Assembly: GCA_963205295.1 (NCBI GenBank)
Contig: CAUJIY010000090.1
Coordinates: forward strand, 1 to 59,901
Direction of reading: 5' to 3'
DNA length: 59,901 nucleotides
From: Pseudomonadota bacterium
Lineage (GTDB): Bacteria > Pseudomonadota > Gammaproteobacteria > Steroidobacterales > GCA-2729495
Shown here: positions 34,193-42,661 of the stretch, piece after piece
Numbering within the stretch: the first letter of the stretch is position 1
Layout of the letters: each line of letters starts with the position of its first letter
The notes under the pieces: model-generated
The model's input: the letters and a program-made list of their open reading frames with translations, nothing else
What the model was told of the DNA's origin: nothing
Databases searched by the model: none
Position numbers and translations under genes: made by a program

Positions 34193-35248
34193 ATGAGCTT
34201 TTTGCAGAAGCCGAAGGTCTCCCACCCCGGGTTGCCGCGCAACGAACTCGGCCTCACCGTGCGCGACTACGAGGGCGGTATGTCGACACTGTGCGCCGGC
34301 TGCGGGCACGACTCGATCACGGCGGCGCTGATCCAGGCCGTCTTCGAGCTATCGATTCCGCCGCACCGCATGGCAAAGCTGTCCGGCATCGGCTGCTCGT
34401 CGAAGACGCCGGCTTATTTCGCCTCCGCGTCGCACGGTTTCAACTCCGTCCACGGGCGTATGCCCTCGGTGGCTACCGGAGCGAACGCGGCCAACGGCGA
34501 GCTGGTGTACATCGGTCTCTCGGGTGACGGCGACACGCTGTCGATCGGGCTCGGCCAGTTCTGCCACGCCATCCGCCGCAACCTGAACATGCTGTACCTG
34601 CTGGAGAACAACGGCGTCTACGGACTCACCAAAGGCCAGTTCTCCGCCTCCGCCGACGTCGGCAGCAAGGCCAAGAAGGGCGAGGTCAACCAGCAGCCGC
34701 CGATCGATCCCTGCCTGCTCGCATTGTCGATCGGCTGCACTTTCGTCGCGCGCAGCTTTTCCGGCGACAAGGCGCACCTCGTGCCGCTGCTCAAGGCCGG
34801 CATGCGCCACCGCGGTTTCGCCCTGGTGGACGTGATCTCGCCCTGTGTCACGTTCAACGACCACGAGGGCTCGACCAAGAGCTACCAGTTCACCCGCAAG
34901 AATGCCCAGGTCGTGACCTACGCGGACTACGTGCCACCGGCCACCGAGATCCGCAGCGAGCAGGCCGCCGGTACGGTGCAGTCCGTGACCCTGCACGACG
35001 GCAGCCGTGTGCTGCTGCGCAAGGTCGGTGCCGATTACGACGCCACGGACCGCACCGGGGCCTTCGATTACGTCTCGCGCCACCAGGCGAAGGGCGAGAT
35101 CGTCACGGGGCTGCTGTTCATCGACGAGGGCAAGCCCGACATGCACCAGGTGCAATCGCTGCCCGACCAGCCGTTGAACGCCGTGCCCTACGGCAAGCTC
35201 AACCCCGGCCAGAAAGCACTCGACGCGATCCAGGCCCGCTTCCGCTGA
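34193..35248 (+). CDS. korB: 2-oxoacid:ferredoxin oxidoreductase, beta subunit
   Basis: A 351-residue thiamine-diphosphate and [4Fe-4S] subunit. Cys ligands are visible in TLCAGCGHDS, GIGCSSKTPAY and SPCVTFNDHEGS. The ThDP motif is GLSGDGDTLSIG followed by NMLYLLENNGVYGLTKGQ. The ATG at 34193 lies 46 nt after korA, with GGCGGAGTAGCC ahead of it. It completes the korCAB operon. No separate ferredoxin gene is adjacent. Confidence 0.92.
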   Translation: MSFLQKPKVSHPGLPRNELGLTVRDYEGGMSTLCAGCGHDSITAALIQAVFELSIPPHRMAKLSGIGCSSKTPAYFASASHGFNSVHGRMPSVATGANAANGELVYIGLSGDGDTLSIGLGQFCHAIRRNLNMLYLLENNGVYGLTKGQFSASADVGSKAKKGEVNQQPPIDPCLLALSIGCTFVARSFSGDKAHLVPLLKAGMRHRGFALVDVISPCVTFNDHEGSTKSYQFTRKNAQVVTYADYVPPATEIRSEQAAGTVQSVTLHDGSRVLLRKVGADYDATDRTGAFDYVSRHQAKGEIVTGLLFIDEGKPDMHQVQSLPDQPLNAVPYGKLNPGQKALDAIQARFR

Positions 35249-35391
35249 GCCTGCGACCCCGCAGCACCACGGCAACCGCACCGTCGGAGTGGACAACCGG
35301 CAGGAGCAGTCTCACCCGCGACCTGCCGTGCGCCACCCAACCTGCGCAGAGGGCGACTGCAGGCGTGATCCTCCACGCCTGTTCCCGAAAG

Positions 35392-35527
35392 CGGCTGTTG
35401 CCGGGCCACTGGCGGCGGGCGTAGAGGGCCAGCGGAGCAGGATGCGTAGCGCCAGCCCGAGACGAGCGAGTGGCGGCCATGGACGGCCGGTGCGAGCGTC
35501 CCGCCGCAAGTGGCCCGGCAACAGCCG
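35392..35527. repeat. Palindromic element, copy 1
   Basis: Arms 35392-35419 and 35500-35527 are reverse complements at 27 of 28 positions. The interior starts with GAGGGCCAGCGGAGCAGGAT and ends with GCGAGCGTC. Both are shared with copy 2 at 44044-44155, while the arms themselves differ. It lies downstream of korB in a region without genes. Confidence 0.7.
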
Positions 35528-35544
35528 TCGCGCCAGGCCGATAT

Positions 35545-35656
35545 GGGAAGTCGCGGCTGGCGCTCCCACAAGTGAGGGGGTGATGGAAAGTCGCGGCTGG
35601 CGCTGCTCCCACAGTGAGGGGGTGATGGGAAGTCGCGGCTGGCGCCGCTCCCACAG
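35545..35656 (-). repeat. Tandem array of the TGTGGGAGCG-type repeat, three units
   Basis: Three direct units with GTCGCGGCTGGCGC on the plus strand (the shared AGTCGCGG begins at 35549, 35589 and 35631, i.e. 40-42 bp apart), each followed by GCTCCCACA. Units are separated by a conserved GAGGGGGTGATGG. Together with the palindromic element this fills 35249-35676. I see no gene there. Confidence 0.75.
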
Positions 35657-35676
35657 GCGGGGTGCGGGGCGATGCT

Positions 35677-35682
35677 AGAATC
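35677..35682 (+). promoter_or_regulatory. -10 element for the PGPGW gene
   Basis: TAGAAT (approximately 35677-35682), about 48 nt before the GTG, immediately after the repeat array. No clear -35. Confidence 0.35.
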
Positions 35683-35729
35683 CCGTCCGCGCCGGCGATC
35701 CACGCTGCGCGCCATCGACAGGAATCGCA

Positions 35730-36005
35730 GTGTTCGCTGAGCTGGGCAGACGCGGGTACAGGCTTGCCCGCCGCATCGCCATCGCGGTGATCGGCGGTAC
35801 CGTCGTCCTGATCGGCGTGGTGATGCTCGTCACGCCCGGGCCGGCGCTGGTGGTCATTCCGGTCGGGCTCGCCATCCTCGCCCTCGAATTCGCGTGGGCG
35901 CGCCATTGGCTGCATCGCCTCAAGGCGAGTCTCAGCCCGGAACAGCTGAACGGATTCCTGCAGAAGACACGCCGGCTCGGCGTGCGCAACCCGCCGCCGC
36001 AGTGA
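35730..36005 (+). CDS. PGPGW family small membrane protein
   Basis: A 91-residue inner-membrane protein. A basic amphipathic start is followed by two closely spaced helices (about 17-35 and 40-58) around the turn TPGPALVVIPVGLAILALEF, which matches the PGPGW/TMEM family (PF09656). A basic C-terminal tail follows. The GTG start is preceded by AGGAATCGCA. Function unknown. It converges on the MFS gene with 21 bp between. Confidence 0.8.
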   Translation: MFAELGRRGYRLARRIAIAVIGGTVVLIGVVMLVTPGPALVVIPVGLAILALEFAWARHWLHRLKASLSPEQLNGFLQKTRRLGVRNPPPQ

Positions 36006-36026
36006 GTCCGGGTCGCAACGCGTGGC

Positions 36027-37211
36027 TCACGCCTGCTCGGCGAGCCAGCGGTAGGCGACGAACCCGGCCGTGGCGAACAGCGTCATCGCCAGGGCCATCG
36101 GCACCGCGGTGCCGTCGTCGATCAGGCTCATCAGTGCGCTCGCCAGCGTCGCCAGCAGGAACTGCAGGCTGCCGATCAGCGAAACCGCGGTCCCGGCCCT
36201 GTCGCCATGGCCGGCGAGGGCGCAAGCCGTGGCATTGGGGCGGATGAGTGCGGTCACCGACATGTAGACGAGCAGCATCGCGACGAGTGCGGTGATCCCG
36301 CCCAGCTGCTGCCAGGCCAGACCGACCAGCGCCAGGGCGAGCGGAGGTGGCAACAGGCTCGCCCGGCGCAGCAGCGCCGCGGGGGCGTGACGCCGCAGCA
36401 GGTGGGCGTTCCACTGGGCGCTTGCCACCAGCGCAGCGGCAGTGATCCCGAACAGCACGGCGTAGCGGGAGGGCTCGAGTCCGTACACCGTGATCAGCAC
36501 GAAGGGGCTGGCGGTGACGTAGGCAAGCACGGTGGCGTGGCAGCAGGCGACAGCGACCGCGAAGCCGACGAAGCGCCGGTCGCCGAGCAGGGCCGCGTAG
36601 TCGTGGCGCAGGGCCGCCGGCGGCAGCGCGCCGCGTGCGGCTGCCGGCCGGGTTTCCGGCAACAGGGCCACGGTGGCGACCAGGCACAGCACGCCAACGC
36701 CGGTGAGGATCCAGAAGATCGAGCGCCAGCTGGCGAAGAGCACCACCCAGGCGCCGAGCGACGGCGCGAGAATCGGCGCCAGGCCGAACACCAGCCACAG
36801 CCGGGACATGACGCGCGCGCCTTCCTGCGGGTCGTAGACGTCGCGCACGATCGTCAGGGCGATGACCATGCCGGCGCAGCCACCGAGCGCCTGCAACGTC
36901 CGCAGCGCGATCAGCGTGTTGGCGTCCGGCGCCAGGGCGCAGCCGGCCGACGCCACGGTGTAGAGCAACATGCCGGCGACGAGCGGGCGTCGTCGACCGA
37001 AGCGGTCGGCGATCGGGCCCCAGAGGAGCTGACCGACGGCCAGCCCGATGAAGAAGGCGGACAGCGACAATTGCACGGTGGCGACCGGCACCCCCAGCTC
37101 ATCGGCGATGATGGGGAAAACCGGCAGGTACATGTCGATCGACAGCGGCGCGATGGCGCAGATGACACCGAGCAGGAGGATCAGGCGCGTGCCGCTCATC
37201 GGTGGAGGCAT
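36027..37211 (-). CDS. Bcr/CflA family MFS drug efflux transporter
   Basis: A 394-residue proton-driven exporter with 12 predicted helices. It has SIDMYLPVFPIIADELG and the motif A region LLWGPIADRFGRRRPLVAG between helices 2 and 3, both characteristic of the Bcr/CflA subfamily (bicyclomycin, sulfonamide and similar drugs). The ATG at 37211 has GGAGCCCTGA before it. It reads in the same direction as the 62-aa gene but lies beyond a strong terminator, so it needs its own promoter. Confidence 0.92.
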   Translation of the reverse strand: MPPPMSGTRLILLLGVICAIAPLSIDMYLPVFPIIADELGVPVATVQLSLSAFFIGLAVGQLLWGPIADRFGRRRPLVAGMLLYTVASAGCALAPDANTLIALRTLQALGGCAGMVIALTIVRDVYDPQEGARVMSRLWLVFGLAPILAPSLGAWVVLFASWRSIFWILTGVGVLCLVATVALLPETRPAAARGALPPAALRHDYAALLGDRRFVGFAVAVACCHATVLAYVTASPFVLITVYGLEPSRYAVLFGITAAALVASAQWNAHLLRRHAPAALLRRASLLPPPLALALVGLAWQQLGGITALVAMLLVYMSVTALIRPNATACALAGHGDRAGTAVSLIGSLQFLLATLASALMSLIDDGTAVPMALAMTLFATAGFVAYRWLAEQA

Positions 37212-37287
37212 TCAGGGCTCCGTGCGGATGGCAAGGCGTAGGGAAAGGTCGCAGCTCCAGTCGCGCGTATTGTTCCTTATGGATCGG

Positions 37288-37359
37288 AAAAAAAAGAGCC
37301 CGCATGGCTCCCGGGGGAGGGGTGCAACCACCGTCTCAGCGGTTGCAGGCCATGCGGGC
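37288..37359 (-). terminator. Strong rho-independent terminator
   Basis: On the minus strand an 11-bp stem GCCCGCATGGC/GCCATGCGGGC (37359-37298) is followed by TC and then eight T residues (37295-37288). Inside it is a second stem TGCAACC/GGTTGCA and a single-stranded segment containing CCCCTCCCCC. It ends the transcript of the 62-aa gene and defines the 3' end of the candidate RNA. Confidence 0.9.
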
Positions 37360-37463
37360 CCTGGCGTCGGCAGACACCCGAGGGGGGGAGGGTGTCTGCA
37401 GGGATGGCGCGGGGCCATCGCTTCCAGCGTGTGCCCGATGGGGGGAGGATGAACCTCGGGCAC
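37298..37463 (-). ncRNA. Multi-hairpin RNA with CCUCC-exposing C-rich segments (3' part of a sigma54 transcript)
   Basis: Downstream of the 62-aa ORF the transcript folds into stem-loops. Hairpin 1 is GTGCCCGA/TCGGGCAC (37463-37431), with loop containing CCTCCCCCC. A small hairpin is GATGGC/GCCATC (37419-37403). Hairpin 2 is GCAGACACCC/GGGTGTCTGC (37399-37370), a perfect 10-bp stem around a C7 loop. The terminator hairpin (37359-37298) follows, with CCCCTCCCCC unpaired. Three elements thus present CCUCC, the complement of the GGAGG Shine-Dalgarno core. This is the design of anti-SD regulatory RNAs such as CcsR of Rhodobacter or NrsZ of Pseudomonas. Whether it is processed from the mRNA or acts in cis cannot be seen. 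Confidence 0.7.
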
Positions 37464-37497
37464 CCGCGTGAAGTTCGTCGGATCGTTTCTTCTGCGT

Positions 37498-37686
37498 CTA
37501 CAGCGCCACGATCGTGCCGGCGAACACGTGGTTCGCCAGGTCTGTCGCGTGGGGGGTGAACCCCACGTTGATCGCGGCGAAGACCAGAAACGTCACCGCA
37601 GCGGCGACCAGCATCGCGGACATACGCTCGCGCGTTTCGCGTCCGGGTACCGCAGCCTTCAGTTCTATATCCATGTTCATGTTCAT
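37498..37686 (-). CDS. Small membrane protein (62 aa) upstream of the multi-hairpin RNA
   Basis: A 62-residue protein: polar, Met/Asn-rich start (MNMNMDIELKAAVPGRETRERM), one hydrophobic helix (about 24-42, AMLVAAAVTFLVFAAINVGF) and a short C-terminal part (TPHATDLANHVFAGTIVAL) that is itself fairly apolar. The ATG at 37686 is preceded by AAGGAGGACGGAC, one of the strongest ribosome binding sites in the window. That site is complementary to the CCUCC segments of its own 3' RNA. No family recognised. It is transcribed from a sigma54 promoter divergent from an activator gene. Confidence 0.75.
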   Translation of the reverse strand: MNMNMDIELKAAVPGRETRERMSAMLVAAAVTFLVFAAINVGFTPHATDLANHVFAGTIVAL

Positions 37687-37738
37687 GTCCGTCCTCCTTG
37701 GTCGGCCACGCACCTATCCAGGTACGCGACTGTCCTAT

Positions 37739-37755
37739 AGCAGGAACCGTGCCAA
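37739..37755 (-). promoter_or_regulatory. Sigma54 (-24/-12) promoter
   Basis: Minus strand TTGGCACGGTTCCTGCT. The invariant GG (37753-37752) and GC (37741-37740) are exactly 10 nt apart. All eight bases of TTGGCACG match, and only one base of the -12 block TTGCT differs (CTGCT). Transcription would start near 37728 and give a leader of about 42 nt to the 62-aa gene. Confidence 0.85.
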
Positions 37756-37800
37756 CTTGAGAATTGATGAAAATCAGCGAGTTATAAAAAATCCGACTTC

Positions 37801-37852
37801 ACGGAAAACCGATACAAACGAAAAGTCGTAACACAAGGATACGGTATTCCGT
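37801..37852. promoter_or_regulatory. Paired palindromic operators ACGG-N4-CCG(T/A)
   Basis: ACGGAAAACCGA (37801-37812) and ACGGTATTCCGT (37841-37852) are two 12-bp palindromic sites exactly 40 bp apart, near four helical turns. They lie 48-100 bp upstream of the sigma54 promoter, where enhancer sites are expected. The second site adjoins the activator's own presumed -10. Likely binding sites for the Fis-type HTH of the activator (inference). Confidence 0.6.
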
Positions 37853-37858
37853 TATTCT
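37853..37858 (+). promoter_or_regulatory. -10 element of the activator gene, candidate leaderless start
   Basis: TATTCT ends 6 nt before the ATG at 37865, the same spacing as at pip. An alternative -10, TATAAA at 37783-37788, has TTGAGA 20 nt upstream and would give a leader of about 70 nt. Confidence 0.35.
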
Positions 37859-37864
37859 GTCGCC

Positions 37865-39697
37865 ATGCCGAATCCGGACAGCCCAAGCGCCCAGTTGCTG
37901 CGCAGCCTTCCCGTGATGGTGAGCCTGATGGACGGTGAGGGCCGTTTCATCGACGTCACGGACGAGTGGGAACGACGCACGGGATACAGTCGTGAGGAGA
38001 TGCGCGGCCGGCGGCCCGACGCGATCGCCACGCCAGCGAGCGCACGGCGCATCAGCGAGGAGCACCTGCCCTGCTTCCGCCGCACCGGCCGTCTCGATCA
38101 CGTGCCCGTGGAGTTCTTTGCCAAGAACGGGCGCGAGCTGCAGTTGCTGGCGACGACGGTCGCCGTCTACGCGCGCGATGGCACCAGCCTGCAGTATTCC
38201 GTGTCGCTGTTCGAGGAGCCGTCCGATCGCGAACGGCTGGAGCGTCGCTACCTCGACCTCTATGAATCCACGCCGGCCATGCTGCACACGGTGGATGCGG
38301 AAGGACGCATCATCGCGGTCAGCAACCATTGGCTCACCAAGCTCGGCTACCAGCGCAACGAAGTCATCGGCCGCTCGATCGTCGACTTCATCGCGGCCGA
38401 GTCTCGGCAATCGCTGCTTGGCGACCGGCTGCGCGAGGTCATCAGCCAGGGCGAGACGCAGAACGTACCGCGGCAGATGCTGACCCGCAGTGGCGAGCTG
38501 CTCGACGTCCTGGTCTCGTCCCGCGCCGAGCGCGACGACAAGGGCAACGTGGTGCGCCTGCTGGTGGCAGGCAAGGACGTCACCGAGCGCAACCGCGGGG
38601 AGGCGAAACTGCGCGATGCCTATGCCGAGATCGCCCGGCTCAAGGAGGAGCTGGAGCGCGAACGCGATTACCTGCGTGAGGAAGTCAACGTCTCGATGAA
38701 CTTCGGCCGCATCGTCGGCGAGAGCCCGGCGCTCGGTGCCATGCTGGCGCGCATCGAGGCCGTCGCCGGCACGCCGGCGAGCGTACTGATCATCGGCGAG
38801 ACGGGTTCAGGCAAGGAGCTGGTGGCGCACGCCATCCACGCCCGCAGCCGCCGGGCCGACGGACCGCTGGTCAAGGTCAACTGCGCGGCAATCCCGCACG
38901 AGCTCTTCGAGAGCGAGTTCTTCGGCCATGTGCGCGGTGCCTTCACCGGCGCTCACCGCGACCGCGTCGGGCGGTTCGAACTCGCCGACGGCGGCACTAT
39001 CTTCCTCGACGAGGTGGGCGAGATCCCGCTGGCGCTGCAGGGCAAGCTGCTGCGGGTGCTGCAGGAGCGCGAGTTCGAGCGGGTCGGCGACGACCGGACC
39101 CGCAAGGTCGACGTGCGCGTGATCGCCGCCACCAACAAGGACCTGGCGCAGGCGGTGGAGGCAGGGGAGTTCCGCGAGGACCTGTACTACCGCCTCGGCG
39201 TGTTTCCGGTCCACGTGCCGCCGCTGCGCAAGCGCGGCGACGACGTGGTGGCGCTGGCCGCACACTTCCTCGAGCAGGTCTGCCGGCAGTTCGGGCGTCC
39301 CTGCCCGCCCTTGACCGACGCCCAGGTCGAGGCCATGCGCCGCTACGACTGGCCCGGCAACGTGCGTGAGCTCAAGAACGTCATCGAGCGCGCCGTGATC
39401 CTCGCGCGCGGCGGTCCGCTGCGGCTCGACCTGCCGCTCGAGACGCCTGCAGGCGCACCCCCGGCCGCAGTGGCCGTTGCGGCGCCGGCAGCGGTGGCGG
39501 ACCCCGCGACGCCAGCGTTTCTCACCGAAGCCGAGATGCGCGCGCAACAGCGGCGCAACCTGAGCGCAGCGCTGGAGGCAGCGGGCTGGCGCATCTCGGG
39601 CAAGGGCGGGGCAGCGGAACTGCTCGGCATCCGGCCGACCACGCTCGCTGACCGCATGCGCTCACTCGGCATCGAGCGGCCGCGGCGCAAGTCCTGA
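37865..39697 (+). CDS. Sigma54-dependent transcriptional activator, PAS-PAS-AAA+-Fis
   Basis: A 610-residue enhancer-binding protein. Two PAS domains (about 10-115 and 130-240) are followed by a coiled-coil linker (about 245-275). The AAA+ domain (about 280-510) has Walker A GETGSGKE, the sigma54-contact loop GAFTGA (358-363) and Walker [24 protein letters not shown] segment and a C-terminal Fis-type HTH (about 565-605, [23 protein letters not shown]) follow. There is no receiver domain, so it probably senses a small molecule or redox/energy signal directly through PAS. The divergent sigma54 promoter and the paired palindromes make the 62-aa gene/RNA its obvious target. The C-terminus overlaps the convergent DUF3187 gene by 36 bp. 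Confidence 0.93.
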   Translation: MPNPDSPSAQLLRSLPVMVSLMDGEGRFIDVTDEWERRTGYSREEMRGRRPDAIATPASARRISEEHLPCFRRTGRLDHVPVEFFAKNGRELQLLATTVAVYARDGTSLQYSVSLFEEPSDRERLERRYLDLYESTPAMLHTVDAEGRIIAVSNHWLTKLGYQRNEVIGRSIVDFIAAESRQSLLGDRLREVISQGETQNVPRQMLTRSGELLDVLVSSRAERDDKGNVVRLLVAGKDVTERNRGEAKLRDAYAEIARLKEELERERDYLREEVNVSMNFGRIVGESPALGAMLARIEAVAGTPASVLIIGETGSGKELVAHAIHARSRRADGPLVKVNCAAIPHELFESEFFGHVRGAFTGAHRDRVGRFELADGGTIFLDEVGEIPLALQGKLLRVLQEREFERVGDDRTRKVDVRVIAATNKDLAQAVEAGEFREDLYYRLGVFPVHVPPLRKRGDDVVALAAHFLEQVCRQFGRPCPPLTDAQVEAMRRYDWPGNVRELKNVIERAVILARGGPLRLDLPLETPAGAPPAAVAVAAPAAVADPATPAFLTEAEMRAQQRRNLSAALEAAGWRISGKGGAAELLGIRPTTLADRMRSLGIERPRRKS

Positions 39698-40720
39698 ACG
39701 ACTGCCCGGCTGGTAGGTCAGCGCGAGTTCCAGGGCGAAGTCCGGCGTGGTGTCGGTGCGGATGTCCTCGAAGAGGCCGAAGCGCAGGCTGAGGCCACTG
39801 CGGGCGTGCCAGATGGCGCCGAGGCCCAGTTGCAGCGCCGTGTCCCCGAGCATCTCCAGATCGCTCTGCCAGGGACCGCCATGTCCCTGGATCTGCACCA
39901 CGAGATCGAGGACATCGCCTGCCGGCCAGGCCAGCGCGGCGTCGTAATACCAGAACTGCCCGACGGCGGCAGGCAATGGGGCATCGGCGGTACCGGGCCA
40001 GACAACCCCGGCCTGCATCGCCCAGCCGAGCCGGCCGAGCCCTGCCCGCGTGCTGGCGGCAGTCCGGCCGAGGCGCAGGCCCGCGGCGACGTCCGTGCCA
40101 CCGTTGCCCGTCAGCCTCGCGGCATCCCCGGTCGGCCACTCGATCTCGGCCGTCACGTCGAGCGTCGGGCGCCCGGCCACCGACGCGAACGGACGCCAGG
40201 CCAACGCGGTGCGCAGGTCGCCGATGCCCGAGGTGGCGTCGGTGACGGAGATGTCGGGCGGTCCGGTACGGGTGTACTCGTAGCGCAGCTGGTCCTCGGG
40301 CAGCAGCGGGCGGATGCCCTGCGAGAGGCCGAGCGCGTCGTGCCAGGTGTCGATGGCGTCGTCGAGGAAGCCACCACCGTGCGCGATCCAGGGCAGCTCG
40401 ACACCGATGGCGAGGCGCCCCGCCAGCGTGCGCTGCCAGCGCAGCGTCACGGTATGCGTCTCGCCATCGAGGAGCAGCGTTTCCGTCCCGTCGATCTCGC
40501 CCATGGCGTTGTTCGCGACCTGCCACGCCAGCTCGGCGACCGGCCCGTCGACCTGCGTCCAGCCGTCGGGGATGCCGATGAGGCCGTTGAAGGGTCCGCG
40601 ATCGGTCATCGGCAGGCGTGCCAGCGGCGGCCCGGCTGCGAGCGGTGCTGCAGCGAACATGAGGAGCAGGGTCACCAGGGTGACACCGGTGGTGAGCGGG
40701 ACTCGCGATGCTGGACCCAT
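39662..40720 (-). CDS. DUF3187 family outer-membrane protein
   Basis: A 352-residue protein. A signal peptide (about 1-30, ending PLAAG) is followed by the segment PMTDRGPFNGLIGIPDGW typical of DUF3187, then alternating beta-strands consistent with an outer-membrane barrel (for example VTLRWQRTLAGRLAIGVELPW and DFALELALTYQP). Function unknown. ATG 40720 is used, and a GTG at 40744 is possible. The 3' end runs 36 bp into the activator gene on the other strand. Confidence 0.8.
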   Translation of the reverse strand: MGPASRVPLTTGVTLVTLLLMFAAAPLAAGPPLARLPMTDRGPFNGLIGIPDGWTQVDGPVAELAWQVANNAMGEIDGTETLLLDGETHTVTLRWQRTLAGRLAIGVELPWIAHGGGFLDDAIDTWHDALGLSQGIRPLLPEDQLRYEYTRTGPPDISVTDATSGIGDLRTALAWRPFASVAGRPTLDVTAEIEWPTGDAARLTGNGGTDVAAGLRLGRTAASTRAGLGRLGWAMQAGVVWPGTADAPLPAAVGQFWYYDAALAWPAGDVLDLVVQIQGHGGPWQSDLEMLGDTALQLGLGAIWHARSGLSLRFGLFEDIRTDTTPDFALELALTYQPGSRSGLAPRPLDAE

Positions 40721-40785
40721 GCGCACGGCTTTCGGCACAATCACGACGGTTCATTGTTTCCGTCGACCCCCGGGCACCGTCAAGC

Positions 40786-42204
40786 ATGCGCTCCAGCGGA
40801 CTGCGCGCCGCAGTGATTTTTCTCGTGCTCCTCGCCGGTGCACACGCCGCCCCGGTGCCCGGCCTGCCCGAGGCTGTCGGTACGGCGCTGGTGCGGGCGA
40901 AGGTCCCGCCGGCGGCGTTCAGTGCGTACGTGCAGGAGATCGGGCGCGACAAACCGATCCTCGCCTACAACGCCGATGTGCCGCGCAATCCGGCCTCGAC
41001 GATCAAGCTGGTCACCACCTACCTCGCGCTGCAGTCGCTGGGCCCCACCTACACCTGGAAGACCACGGCACTCGCTGCCGGGGGCGTGCGCAACGGCGTG
41101 CTCGAGGGCGATCTGTACCTCGTCGGCCATGGCGATCCGTACCTGGTCCTGGAACGCTTCTGGCTGCTGGTGCGGGCAATCCGCCAGCGTGGGGTGCGCG
41201 AGATCGCCGGTGATGTCGTCATCGACAACAGCTGGTTCGATGTCGGGAGCCTGCGGGCCGGGGACTTCGACGGTCGGCCATACAGCACCTACAACGTGGT
41301 GCCCGATGCGCTGCTGGTGAATTTCCAGGCCGTGGAATTCGGCTTTCGGGCGGATCCCGCCGGCAACCGCGTGGAGATCTCGGCTGACCCGCTGCCGGCC
41401 AACCTGCGCATCCGCAACCAGGTGCAGCTGGTCGACGGCAAATGCGGCGGGCCGCGCAACCGCATCAACTTCACCGTCGCCAGCGTCGAGGGTGTCGACC
41501 AGGCCACATTCACCGGCCGCTTCAGCCGGCAGTGTGCCGAGTACCGGGTGACGCGCAGCCTGATGAAGGGCCCGGCCTATACCTTCGGCCTGTTTCGTAC
41601 GCTGTGGGAGGAGTCCGGCGGCACCATCCGCGGCGGGATGCGCCACGAGGCGGCACCGGCAGGGCTGCGCACGCTCGCCACCCTGGACTCGCTGCCGCTC
41701 ACCGATGTCATCACCGGGATCAACAAGCACAGCAACAACGTCATGGCACGCCACCTGCTGCTCACCGTCGGTGCCGAGCGCTTCGGGGCACCGGGAACCG
41801 TCGAAAAAGGCCAGCGGGCGGCCACCGAGGCGCTCGCGCGCCTGGGCCTCGACTTCCCGGAGCTCGTGCTCGGCAATGGTGCAGGCCTGGCCCGCGAGAC
41901 GCGCATATCAGCCCGCAGCCTCACCCGCCTGCTGCTCGATGCCGAGTCGAATTCGCTCGGCTCCGAGTTCGAGTCGTCGCTGGCCCTGGCCGGCCTCGAC
42001 GGCACCTTGCGCCGCCGTTTCCGCGGGGAGCCCAGCGTCGGCCACATGCACCTGAAGACCGGTACGCTCAACAACGTGCGGGCGGTGGCCGGCTACGTCC
42101 AGGCCCCGTCGGGGCGCAAGTTCGCGGTCGCGGTGATCCAGAACTCCAGTGGCTGGGGCGAGGACGCCCAGGCGGCGCTGCTGCGCTGGATCTACCGGCA
42201 ATGA
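40786..42204 (+). CDS. dacB: D-alanyl-D-alanine carboxypeptidase/endopeptidase (PBP4)
   Basis: A 472-residue periplasmic penicillin-binding protein of the S13 family. It trims D-Ala and cleaves cross-links in peptidoglycan. After a signal peptide (about 1-22) it shows the SxxK motif ASTIK, the SxN motif KHSNNVM and the KTG motif HLKTGTLNNVRAVAGY. The large insert domain typical of PBP4 lies between SxxK and SxN. It is divergent from the DUF3187 gene. Confidence 0.95.
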   Translation: MRSSGLRAAVIFLVLLAGAHAAPVPGLPEAVGTALVRAKVPPAAFSAYVQEIGRDKPILAYNADVPRNPASTIKLVTTYLALQSLGPTYTWKTTALAAGGVRNGVLEGDLYLVGHGDPYLVLERFWLLVRAIRQRGVREIAGDVVIDNSWFDVGSLRAGDFDGRPYSTYNVVPDALLVNFQAVEFGFRADPAGNRVEISADPLPANLRIRNQVQLVDGKCGGPRNRINFTVASVEGVDQATFTGRFSRQCAEYRVTRSLMKGPAYTFGLFRTLWEESGGTIRGGMRHEAAPAGLRTLATLDSLPLTDVITGINKHSNNVMARHLLLTVGAERFGAPGTVEKGQRAATEALARLGLDFPELVLGNGAGLARETRISARSLTRLLLDAESNSLGSEFESSLALAGLDGTLRRRFRGEPSVGHMHLKTGTLNNVRAVAGYVQAPSGRKFAVAVIQNSSGWGEDAQAALLRWIYRQ

Positions 42205-42633
<429 letters not shown>

Positions 42634-42661
42634 CGGCGAAACGCGGGACGGGGTGGACACC

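Noticed and set aside
37739-37788. Sigma70 promoter TTGAGA/TATAAA toward the activator
   Set aside because: The spacer is 20 nt, too long for a confident call. Kept only as an alternative to the TATTCT element.
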